The translations under genes and the position numbers were made by a program. The notes under the pieces were generated by a model, which was not told the origin of the DNA, did not search any database, and saw only the letters and a program-made list of their open reading frames with translations. DNA of 12,011 nucleotides from Patulibacter sp. (lineage in GTDB: Bacteria; Actinomycetota; Thermoleophilia; Solirubrobacterales; Solirubrobacteraceae): positions 6,836-18,846 of the forward strand of contig JAVHXX010000023.1 of NCBI GenBank assembly GCA_031119595.1, read 5' to 3'. How positions within the stretch are numbered: the first letter of the stretch is position 1; every line of letters starts with the position of its first letter. Positions 1 through 5,721 of this stretch are shown one piece after another.

Positions 1-128
1 ACGTTCTTCGCCGGGGCCTTGTGGTGCTGGCCGGCGCGGGCCGAGGCGGTCTGCGCCATCACGGGCGCGGCGGAGAGGGCGAGCAGGGCGGCGCCGCCGT
101 AGGTGGCGGCCTTGGTGCGGATCGTCAT
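1..128 (-). CDS. Secreted protein, N-terminal fragment
   Basis: Only the first 42 codons lie in the window; the gene runs off the left edge. The product starts MTIRTKAATYGG, with a short basic start, then an Ala/Leu-rich hydrophobic stretch (about residues 8-25) and a small-residue region ending TASARA. This is a typical Sec signal peptide, with cleavage probably near residue 30. The mature part visible is GQHHKAPAKN, a His/Lys-rich and probably flexible start. The ATG is supported by an AAGGAG ribosome site 11 bases upstream. The gene lies 136 bp beyond the end of purE on the same strand, with hairpins between, so it is probably a separate unit. Function cannot be told. Confidence 0.7.
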   Translation of the reverse strand, partial: MTIRTKAATYGGAALLALSAAPVMAQTASARAGQHHKAPAKN

Positions 129-139
129 GGAGAGAACGA

Positions 140-145
140 CTCCTT
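140..145 (-). promoter_or_regulatory. Ribosome binding site of the left-edge secreted gene
   Basis: AAGGAG on the minus strand lies 11 bases before the ATG at 128. It fixes the start and is one of only two clear Shine-Dalgarno sequences in the window. Confidence 0.6.
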
Positions 146-151
146 CGGGTT

Positions 152-176
152 GGGTCTCGTCGGGTGAGACGAGCCC
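152..176 (-). other. Hairpin upstream of the left-edge secreted gene
   Basis: CTCGTC (156-161) pairs with GACGAG (168-173) around a 6-base loop. GGG (152-154) and CCC (174-176) extend it to 9 bp with one bulged base at 155. It sits 24 bases before the secreted gene's start and about 90 bases after purE. It could be a second terminator for purE or a leader structure of the secreted gene. The sequence does not decide between these. Confidence 0.4.
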
Positions 177-246
177 GCCGCCGCGATGTCACGGTCCCGC
201 GGCGCCCTGGCGCGTATGCGCTGGCCGCACGGCGCCCCGCACCGGG

Positions 247-265
247 GCCCGCGCCGCTTGCGGGC
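247..265 (-). terminator. Hairpin at the purE stop codon
   Basis: GCCCGC (247-252) and GCGGGC (260-265) form a perfect 6-bp stem with a 7-base loop. Read on the minus strand, the last base of the purE TAG stop is the first base of the stem. There is no run of T after it, which is common for hairpin terminators in high-GC Actinomycetota. It is likely the end of the purDE transcript. Confidence 0.45.
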
Positions 266-735
266 TAGATCGAGAGGATCCGCAGCGCGAGGTGCGCCGC
301 GTTCTTCGCGTTGTCGACGCCGACCGTGGCGACCGGGACGCCCGGCGGCATCTGCGCCATCGAGAGGAGTGCGTCGAGGCCGCCGGCGACGGTGAGGCGG
401 CTCGTGAGCGGCAGGCCGATCACCGGGAGGTCGGTGTGGGCGGCGGCGACGCCCGGCAGCGAGGCGGCCAGGCCGGCGCCGGCGATGATCACGCGGAGTC
501 CGCGGCCACGCGCGCCCTTGCAGTAGCTCGCGACCTTCTCCGGCTCACGGTGCGACGACATCACGGTCGTCTCGATCGGCACGCCCGCGTCGCGGAGGAT
601 CGTCTGCGCCGGTTCGATGTGCTCGAGGTCGGACTGGGAGCCCACGATGATCCCGATGAGCGGTCCGATCTCGGCCTCGTGCGCCAGCGCGACCGCCTGG
701 GTCTCGGTGGGTGGGATCGGGTCGGAGGTCACCAT
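265..735 (-). CDS. purE: N5-carboxyaminoimidazole ribonucleotide mutase PurE (class I-like variant)
   Basis: PurE converts N5-CAIR to CAIR in de novo purine synthesis in the cytoplasm. The 156-residue product shows the family's phosphate-binding GSQSD at 32-36, SSHREP at 60-65, GAGLAASLPG at 86-95 and the C-terminal block around QMPPGVPVATVGVDNAKNAA (128-147). The His of SSHREP matches the catalytic His of E. coli PurE (His45). The second conserved His, in AAHLPG of typical class I enzymes, is Ser92 here, and GG of GAGGAA is GL. The protein has about 25 extra N-terminal residues and lacks the C-terminal tail of the E. coli enzyme. The start lacks a clear ribosome site, but no better in-frame start precedes the core. 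It lies 114 bp downstream of purD on the same strand, probably in the same operon. No purK is seen in the window. Confidence 0.9.
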   Translation of the reverse strand: MVTSDPIPPTETQAVALAHEAEIGPLIGIIVGSQSDLEHIEPAQTILRDAGVPIETTVMSSHREPEKVASYCKGARGRGLRVIIAGAGLAASLPGVAAAHTDLPVIGLPLTSRLTVAGGLDALLSMAQMPPGVPVATVGVDNAKNAAHLALRILSI

Positions 736-849
736 GGAGTCGGAGCTCGGCAGTTCTGGAGAGGTGCGGGGGAGGGCGGTCTGCGCCCGTGCACGCGACG
801 GGTCCCGGCGGCGGGCGGCGTGCGCTCGCGCCGGCGGCGCCCGGGTCGA

Positions 850-2124
850 TCAGCCGGCCTGGTGGGACGCTGCGGCGGCGATGTCGCCCCGGAGCTGCCG
901 GCCATCGAACGCGATCGCGTCAGCGCCAGCGTACGCAGCCTCGCGCGCCGCAGCAAGGGTGTCCCCCAGCGCAGTGACGGCCAGGACGCGGCCGCCGGCG
1001 GTCACGAGCGGTGCGCCGGGATGCTCGCCGCCGGCCGTGCCCGCCTGGAAGACGATCGTGTCGGTGGGCTCGTCCGCGGTCTCGACACCGGTGATGACGT
1101 CGCCCTTGCTCGCCGACGCGGGGTAGCCCGCGCTCGCGAGGACCACCGTCACGGCGGGCCGCGGGTCGACGTCGAGGGTGGCGCCCTCGAGCCCGCCGGC
1201 GCGGCTCGCGCGCTCCATCAGGTCGACGAGGTCGGAGGTGAGGCGCGGCAGCACGACCTGCGTCTCCGGGTCGCCGAAGCGGGTGTTGTACTCGAGCACG
1301 CGCGGGCCCTGCGAGGTGAGCATGAGGCCGGCGTAGAGCACGCCGTGGAACGGCGTGCCGCGGCGGGCGAGCTCGTCGACGATGGGCTGGTGCACCACCG
1401 CGGAGAGGTCGGTGAGGGTGGCGGGGTCCACGCCCGGCACCGGCGAGAACGCGCCCATCCCGCCCGTGTTCGGACCCTCGTCGCCGTCGAGCGCACGCTT
1501 GAAGTCGCGCGCGGGCGCGAGGGCCAGGGCGCGCTCGCCGTCGCAGAGGGCGAGCAGGCTCACCTCCTCGCCGTCGAGGAAGTCCTCCACGAACACCTCG
1601 CCGTCGCCGAAGACGCGCGTCTCGAGCATGTCGACGAGGGCGGCGCGGGCCTCGTCCTCGGTGGTCGCGATCACGACGCCCTTGCCGGCGGCGAGTCCGT
1701 CGAACTTTATGACCGTCGGGTAGGTCGTCACGGCGGCGAGGCCATCGGCGACGGTGGTGACGACGGCGTGCCCGGCGGTCGGGACACCCGCGGCGAGCAT
1801 GATCTCCTTCGCGTAGGTCTTCGAGCCCTCGAGCCGGGCCGCGGCCGCGCTCGGGCCGAACGCCGCGATGCCCTCGGCCGCGAGCGCGTCGACCAGGCCC
1901 GCGACGAGCGGCGCCTCCGGCCCCACGACCACGAGGTCGACCGACTCGGCCTTCGCGGCCGCGACGATCACGTCGACGTCCTGCGAGTCCGCGACGGACC
2001 GGGCGAGCTGCCGGATGCCCGGGTTGCCCGGGGCGCACAGCAGCTCGGGGCGCTGCGGCGAGCGCGCGAGGGCGTGGACGATCGCGTGCTCGCGCCCACC
2101 GGAACCGACGACCAGGATCTTCAC
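850..2124 (-). CDS. purD: Phosphoribosylamine-glycine ligase (GAR synthetase)
   Basis: PurD joins glycine to phosphoribosylamine using ATP, the second step of de novo purine synthesis. The 424-residue product has the usual length for a single-function PurD. It shows an N-terminal GGREHA at 9-14, LEGSKTYAKE at 98-107, ATP-grasp FDGLAAGKGV at 141-150, FVEDFLDGEEVSL at 178-190, DGDEGPNTGGMGAFSP at 213-228 and the metal/ATP motif EYNTRFGDPETQ at 278-289, followed by the C-terminal rudiment-hybrid-like domain. The start is GTG: an in-frame TGA lies 9 bases upstream at 2134-2136, so no other start precedes the GSGGREH motif. There is no evident ribosome site, and a strong hairpin (2151-2182) ends 26 bases before the start. 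It leads purE and has no strong hairpin at its own stop, consistent with purD-purE co-transcription. Confidence 0.96.
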   Translation of the reverse strand: MKILVVGSGGREHAIVHALARSPQRPELLCAPGNPGIRQLARSVADSQDVDVIVAAAKAESVDLVVVGPEAPLVAGLVDALAAEGIAAFGPSAAAARLEGSKTYAKEIMLAAGVPTAGHAVVTTVADGLAAVTTYPTVIKFDGLAAGKGVVIATTEDEARAALVDMLETRVFGDGEVFVEDFLDGEEVSLLALCDGERALALAPARDFKRALDGDEGPNTGGMGAFSPVPGVDPATLTDLSAVVHQPIVDELARRGTPFHGVLYAGLMLTSQGPRVLEYNTRFGDPETQVVLPRLTSDLVDLMERASRAGGLEGATLDVDPRPAVTVVLASAGYPASASKGDVITGVETADEPTDTIVFQAGTAGGEHPGAPLVTAGGRVLAVTALGDTLAAAREAAYAGADAIAFDGRQLRGDIAAAASHQAG

Positions 2125-2150
2125 CCGCGGGAGTCAATCAGGCGACGGCA

Positions 2151-2182
2151 CGCGGCGACCGTCTAGGCGGACGGTCGCCGCG
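2151..2182 (-). terminator. Perfect 13-bp hairpin between the Rossmann gene and purD
   Basis: CGCGGCGACCGTC (2151-2163) and its exact reverse complement GACGGTCGCCGCG (2170-2182) flank a 6-base loop. The TAG stop of the upstream gene (2163-2165) lies at the loop edge, so its last codons encode one arm. There is no T-run. It most likely ends the upstream transcript. Because it finishes only 26 bases before the purD GTG, it could also act as an attenuator or leader structure for purD. Confidence 0.65.
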
Positions 2183-3665
2183 CCGGGCCGCGCCTCAGCG
2201 CGCCGATCGCTGCTGCGAGACCGAGCCCTGAGCGCGGCTCGTAGGCCCGGTTCCACAGACCCCCATGAACGGCGAGATCGCTGAAAAGCACGCCCGGTGC
2301 GGTGAGGCGGTCGCCGGTGCGGTGGAGGTCGTCGACGAGCAGCGCGGCCATGAGGGTGCGTGCCGTCTCGGGCGCGAAGACCTCGATGCCGAAGATGTCC
2401 GCGCCCGCGTAGGCGGAGGCGAGGACGCGGTTCTTGAGCACCGAGCGGGTCCAGGAGGCGGGCGCGACGTTGAACGACGCCGGGTGGCCGCTGGCCGCCG
2501 CATCGGTGGCGATCCACCGCTGCACCCGTTTCGCGACGGCGTAGTTCGGACCCTGCTGGGGCACGAGCACGTCGGCGATGTCCTCGCCGTCGCGGTAGGC
2601 CGGGGCGAGGAGTCGACCTCCACTCGCCACGCGCAGCGGGAGCTGGGCCACCGCCCGCCAGCCGCGTCCCTCCCAGGCGCGTTCGGCCCGGGCCACGGTG
2701 CGGCCGGGCACGACGAACGCGTCGGTCGGGGTGGCGAGCCCGGCGACCGCGACGCTGCGGCGACGGGCCGTCAGGCGCTCGCGGATCAGGTCGAAGGCCG
2801 CGCTGAGCCGCAGGTGCATCGCCCGGTCCGCGTAGGCGTACATGCCGAGGACGAGTTCGTTGTCGCCGGCGCGTGCGTGGATCCAGTCCGCGAGCTCGCA
2901 CGGCTCGGTGACGAGGTCGGCGCCGGGGACGCCGGAGGTCCCGATCGGCACGGCGGTGGTGCCGCTGCCGTGCTCGGCGATCGCCGTGACGGCATCCTGC
3001 ACCCGGCCGCTCGGCACGTCGATCGCGAGGACGTCGGCGCCCCACGACGCGAGCGCCCGGAACGGACTCATCTCGCCGGCGGCCCCGATCACGGCGATCG
3101 AGCGGCCCTCCAGCCGCAGGCGCCGCGGGTGGGCGACGATGCGCGCGATCGCGTCGGCGACGCCGGGCTGCACGATGCCGTCCTCGACCCATCGGCCGAC
3201 CTGTTCGAGCAGCGCCGTGCCGCGCAGGATCTCACCGCGGTAGGGGATCTCGAGCTGGTCGACGGCGGGGCCGCGTCCCGGGATCTCGAGGGTGTCGCCG
3301 GGATCGGCGAACGGTGGGTCGAAGATCTGGAGCGCGACGTCGGTCTTGCCGGCGTGCACCATGAGGCGCCGCATCGCGGCGAGGCCGTCGCGTGCGACCG
3401 TGATCTCGTCGTGGACCGAGTCGCCGGTGGCGATCGTCGCGGCACGCACGGCGTGCACGTATCCCGAACGCCAGTCGTCCGTGCCGTCGATCCTCGCCGC
3501 CGCGGCCGGGTCGATGCCCCGGACCGCGGCGGCGAGGATCTCCCGCGCGACGGCCGTCGAGGTGCGGCCTCCGGACGCGTCGACGGGGAGATCGACCCCA
3601 CTCCAGGCCGGACGTGCCGGTGGGGCCGCGATGGACGGATGACCGGTGTGGGACGTGTTGGTCAT
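2163..3665 (-). CDS. Uncharacterised Rossmann-type protein, about 500 residues
   Basis: I do not recognise a named family. The start ATG at 3665 gives exactly 500 residues beginning MTNTSHTGHP; the frame stays open further upstream to 3845, but that part looks non-coding. The centre (about 188-218) is a clear nucleotide-binding beta-alpha-beta: SIAVIGAAGEMSPFRALAS, with a Gly-rich turn, then GADVLAIDVPS ending the second strand in an acidic residue that could bind a ribose. Another marked block is VPQQGPNYAVAKRVQRW at 368-384. No signal peptide or membrane segment is seen, so it is probably cytoplasmic. An NAD(P)-dependent enzyme is a reasonable inference; substrate and reaction are unknown. 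It is followed by purD but separated by a strong hairpin, so a purine role is not implied. It diverges from the secreted gene at 3869. Confidence 0.8.
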   Translation of the reverse strand: MTNTSHTGHPSIAAPPARPAWSGVDLPVDASGGRTSTAVAREILAAAVRGIDPAAAARIDGTDDWRSGYVHAVRAATIATGDSVHDEITVARDGLAAMRRLMVHAGKTDVALQIFDPPFADPGDTLEIPGRGPAVDQLEIPYRGEILRGTALLEQVGRWVEDGIVQPGVADAIARIVAHPRRLRLEGRSIAVIGAAGEMSPFRALASWGADVLAIDVPSGRVQDAVTAIAEHGSGTTAVPIGTSGVPGADLVTEPCELADWIHARAGDNELVLGMYAYADRAMHLRLSAAFDLIRERLTARRRSVAVAGLATPTDAFVVPGRTVARAERAWEGRGWRAVAQLPLRVASGGRLLAPAYRDGEDIADVLVPQQGPNYAVAKRVQRWIATDAAASGHPASFNVAPASWTRSVLKNRVLASAYAGADIFGIEVFAPETARTLMAALLVDDLHRTGDRLTAPGVLFSDLAVHGGLWNRAYEPRSGLGLAAAIGALRRGPARRPSA

Positions 3666-3868
3666 GTCGCACAGGCTCACCGAGCCCGCCGAACCTGGCA
3701 ATGGGCCGCCGCCCAACGTGCGTTGTGCGGGTGCACAGACTGGACGCAAGCCCGGGATTTCGCGCTCCCGTCGAGGGTCCACATACCGGTGCAAAGCGCC
3801 GACGATGGTCTTGTCGGTCCACCGCTCTCGGCCGCAGCGTCCCATCTACGAGCAAGGTCTCCACCCAC
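3666..3868. other. Divergent intergenic region
   Basis: About 200 bp lie between the start of the leftward Rossmann-type gene (3665) and the rightward secreted gene (3869). It should hold both promoters. I could not pick out a convincing -35/-10 pair on either strand. Ribosome sites are weak: AAGG lies 12 to 15 bases before 3869, and nothing clear precedes 3665. Confidence 0.4.
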
Positions 3869-4717
3869 ATGCCCCTTCGCAAACAACGCCCCATCCTCAA
3901 GGCCGCCGGCGTCGCCATCGTCGGCGCCGCACTGATCCCGGCGACGGCCTCGGCAGGCATCCTCAGCTTCCTCACCCCGGCCAAGACGACGACCACGACG
4001 ACGACCGCCGCGGCCACCACCGCGACGGTGCCGAGCACGGCCACGAGCGGCTCCACCACGTGCACGCCGCTGCCGACCACGAAGGCATTCCAGGCCGTCG
4101 ACGGCGACAGCGCCGACTACTCGGTCGCCCCCGCGGGCACGTTCGAGAGCGGCGCGACCGGCTGGACCCTCACGGGCTCGGCCGCGGTCGCGACCGGCAA
4201 CGAGTCCCTCGGCATCTCGTCCGGGTCGAAGTCGCTGCGGTTGCCGCTCGGCGCCACGGCCACCTCGCCGGAGTTCTGCGTCGACGAGACCAACCCGCAC
4301 TTCCGCTTCGCGTACAAGGTCGACAACGTCGGCGCCGCCGGCTTCGTCGCCTACGTGATCTACCGCGACGCCGCGGGCGCCGTGACGAAGACGCAGCTGC
4401 TCTCGTCGAGCGGCCTGTCGATCGCGCCGTCGGCGTGGCAGGCCTCCCCGAGCAGCCCGCTCGCGACGATCATCCCCCTCTCGTCGACGAACAAGAGCGC
4501 CAGCGTCCAGCTGAAGTTCGTGGCCTCGAGCCCGGCCGACATGGCCTCCGACATCACCACGGCCGTGGTCGGCACGAACGCCATCTCGGGCATCGTGAAG
4601 GGCGCCACGGGGATCGCGAGCTCGGCGACCAACATCGGGACCGGCATCGCCTCGAACGTGGTGAACGTCGGCGTGTCGATCGACTCGGTGATGGTCGACC
4701 CCTACCGTCGCGGCTGA
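3869..4717 (+). CDS. Secreted Thr-rich beta-sandwich-like protein
   Basis: The 282-residue product begins with a signal peptide (MPLRKQRPILKAAGVAIVGA, ending ATASA near residue 29). A low-complexity Thr/Ala linker follows at 39-64, encoded by repeated acg/acc codons. A folded domain from Cys65 (FQAVDGDSADYSVAPAGTFE, then GWTLTGSAAVATGNES) to Cys137 and beyond has the alternating pattern of a beta-sandwich resembling carbohydrate-binding modules. It ends VSIDSVMVDPYRRG. From memory, similar secreted proteins are common in Thermoleophilia and have no assigned function. The two cysteines could form one disulfide. Residues 222-269 look like an inserted Gly/Ala/Ser/Thr-rich segment containing a tandem 11-residue repeat. 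The start is chosen for the signal peptide; the upstream open frame has no such sequence. Confidence 0.8.
   Translation: MPLRKQRPILKAAGVAIVGAALIPATASAGILSFLTPAKTTTTTTTAAATTATVPSTATSGSTTCTPLPTTKAFQAVDGDSADYSVAPAGTFESGATGWTLTGSAAVATGNESLGISSGSKSLRLPLGATATSPEFCVDETNPHFRFAYKVDNVGAAGFVAYVIYRDAAGAVTKTQLLSSSGLSIAPSAWQASPSSPLATIIPLSSTNKSASVQLKFVASSPADMASDITTAVVGTNAISGIVKGATGIASSATNIGTGIASNVVNVGVSIDSVMVDPYRRG
4607..4672 (+). repeat. Tandem 11-residue repeat inside the secreted protein
   Basis: Residues 247-257 (TGIASSATNIG) and 258-268 (TGIASNVVNVG) are adjacent copies sharing TGIAS-x-x-x-N-[IV]-G. They lie in the Gly/Ala/Ser-rich insert near the C-terminus. The DNA copies have diverged at third positions, so the repeat is kept at the protein level or is old. 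Confidence 0.6.
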
Positions 4718-4730
4718 TGGGCTCAGCCGC
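4710..4730 (+). terminator. Hairpin containing the stop codon of the secreted gene
   Basis: GCGGCTGA (4710-4717) and TCAGCCGC (4723-4730) form a perfect 8-bp stem with a 5-base loop. The TGA stop (4715-4717) is the end of the 5' arm. No T-run follows. A second hairpin lies 7 bases further on. Confidence 0.6.
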
Positions 4731-4737
4731 CGATGCG

Positions 4738-4755
4738 CATGGCCCTCGGGCCATG
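4738..4755 (+). terminator. Second hairpin downstream of the secreted gene
   Basis: CATGGCC (4738-4744) and GGCCATG (4749-4755) form a perfect 7-bp stem around a CTCG tetraloop. Together with the hairpin at 4710-4730 it makes a tandem terminator candidate. Confidence 0.55.
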
Positions 4756-4825
4756 TGAACGACCACCGACGTGAAGGTCCTGGGCCGGGTGACATGGGAA
4801 GCACCTCCGGCCCGGGACCGTCGGA

Positions 4826-4886
4826 GTTTTCAACATTCCCTCACCAAAGGTTCCCTCGCACGGGGGAATGGTCGGTTACCGTGACC
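4826..4886. other. AT-richer island with short repeats between convergent genes
   Basis: This part of the 225-bp gap between convergent genes departs from the surrounding composition (TTTTCAACATT, CACCAAAGG). It has a direct repeat TTCCCTC[AG]C at 4836-4844 and 4851-4859 (15-bp period), an inverted pair CATTCCC (4834-4840) / GGGAATG (4864-4870), and an imperfect dyad GGTTACCGTGACC (4874-4886). It could be a protein-binding site or a promoter for a short untranslated RNA. No coding region is supported. Confidence 0.35.
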
Positions 4887-4925
4887 CCATGGGATCCGGT
4901 CTGCCCCCGAACCGTCCCGGCCACC

Positions 4926-4954
4926 CCGGCCGCCTCGCCCCCTCAGGCGGTCGG
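4926..4954 (-). terminator. Hairpin spanning the merR-type gene stop codon
   Basis: CCGCCT (4930-4935) pairs with AGGCGG (4945-4950) across a 9-base loop. After one mismatch the stem resumes for 3 more base pairs (4926-4928 with 4952-4954). The TGA stop (4943-4945) lies at the loop and arm junction. No T-run follows. Confidence 0.45.
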
Positions 4955-5668
4955 CTGGTCGGCGGCGTCGAGACCGAGCGAGCGCTCGATCTCGTGCGTG
5001 AGCGCTCGGTGGAACAGCTCCGCGAACGCGTCGATGGTGACGTGCTGGAGCGCGACGATCGCCTCCGTGATGTGCGCCAGCTGGTCGGCCGGTTGGCCCG
5101 CTGCCACGAACGGCGCCCAGATCTCGTCGATGGCCGCCTTCACGTAGACGGCCGCGGCGCCGTCGGCGAAGGGCGCGGCCTGCTCGCTCGCCGCGATCGA
5201 CCGGTCGAGCGACATGCCCTGCCGCACGGACTCGCGGGCGGCCTCGAGCATCGCGGGCTGGACCACGTCCCAGCGGTCCTCGGCGACACGCCGCAGGACG
5301 CCGTGCGCCTCGGCGCGCGGCAGGAACGCCGCGGCCTCCTCGCCGAACTCCTCGGCGAGCTCGTCGTAGGTCATCGACGACACCTCCGGTGGCGCCACCG
5401 ACGGGTCGAAGACCGCGCGACGGAGCCGGGCGACGTGCCCGGGCTCGTCGTCGCCGGGCTCGAGCATGGCGGTGATCGCCTTCAGGGCGAGGCCGTCCTC
5501 CTGGAGCCGGCGGATCAGCTGCAGCCGCTCCACGTGGCGCGGGCCGTAGTACCCGACCCTGCCGCGCACCTGCGGCCCCGGCAGCAACCCGCGCGACTGG
5601 TGGTTGCGGATGTTGCGGACGGTCATCGACGTCGCCGTCGCGAGCTGTTCGATGGTGAGGTCGTCCAC
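4943..5668 (-). CDS. MerR-type transcriptional regulator with long C-terminal domain
   Basis: The 241-residue product starts with a MerR-type winged helix-turn-helix: TIEQLATATSMTVRNIRNHQ (5-24), then RGLLPGPQVRGRVGYYGPRH (26-45) and the helix HVERLQLIRRLQEDGLALKA. This domain binds a promoter dyad and changes its geometry. Residues about 75-241 are a mostly helical region of unknown ligand, with no Cys cluster for metal sensing, so an organic effector or protein partner is more likely. The GTG start at 5668 directly precedes the HTH, and no clear ribosome site is seen. It is divergent from the PucR-type gene with only 53 bp between starts, so it may regulate itself, that gene, or both. Family call is firm; target is inference. 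Confidence 0.9.
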   Translation of the reverse strand: MDDLTIEQLATATSMTVRNIRNHQSRGLLPGPQVRGRVGYYGPRHVERLQLIRRLQEDGLALKAITAMLEPGDDEPGHVARLRRAVFDPSVAPPEVSSMTYDELAEEFGEEAAAFLPRAEAHGVLRRVAEDRWDVVQPAMLEAARESVRQGMSLDRSIAASEQAAPFADGAAAVYVKAAIDEIWAPFVAAGQPADQLAHITEAIVALQHVTIDAFAELFHRALTHEIERSLGLDAADQPTA

Positions 5669-5721
5669 GCGCCCATCGTACGTATGCGTGGACGGTCCGG
5701 CACCCCTCGCGACCTGTGGCC
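5669..5721. promoter_or_regulatory. Shared control region of divergent merR-type and pucR-type genes
   Basis: Only 53 bp separate the GTG at 5668 (-) and the ATG at 5722 (+), so both promoters must overlap here or within the coding starts. It contains CGTACGTATG (5677-5686), an 8-of-10 dyad at the only AT-richer spot, which is a possible operator. No Shine-Dalgarno sequence is evident for either gene, so leaderless transcripts are possible. Confidence 0.4.

Noticed and set aside
736..849. Possible riboswitch or attenuator between purD and purE
   Set aside because: Only GC-driven short complementarities are seen; no purine or other riboswitch core could be recognised.
103..2166. Very long open frame on the plus strand across purE and purD
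   Set aside because: It is the antisense shadow of two firmly identified genes; its product is Arg/Ala/Gly low-complexity, typical of GC-rich mirror frames.
2265..3935. Long plus-strand frame opposite the Rossmann-type gene
   Set aside because: Arg/Gly/Asp-rich composition with no fold pattern, while the minus strand shows a clear nucleotide-binding motif.
3986..4030. Repeated acg/acc triplets as a possible DNA repeat element
   Set aside because: They encode the Thr/Ala linker of a secreted protein; codon-level low complexity explains them.
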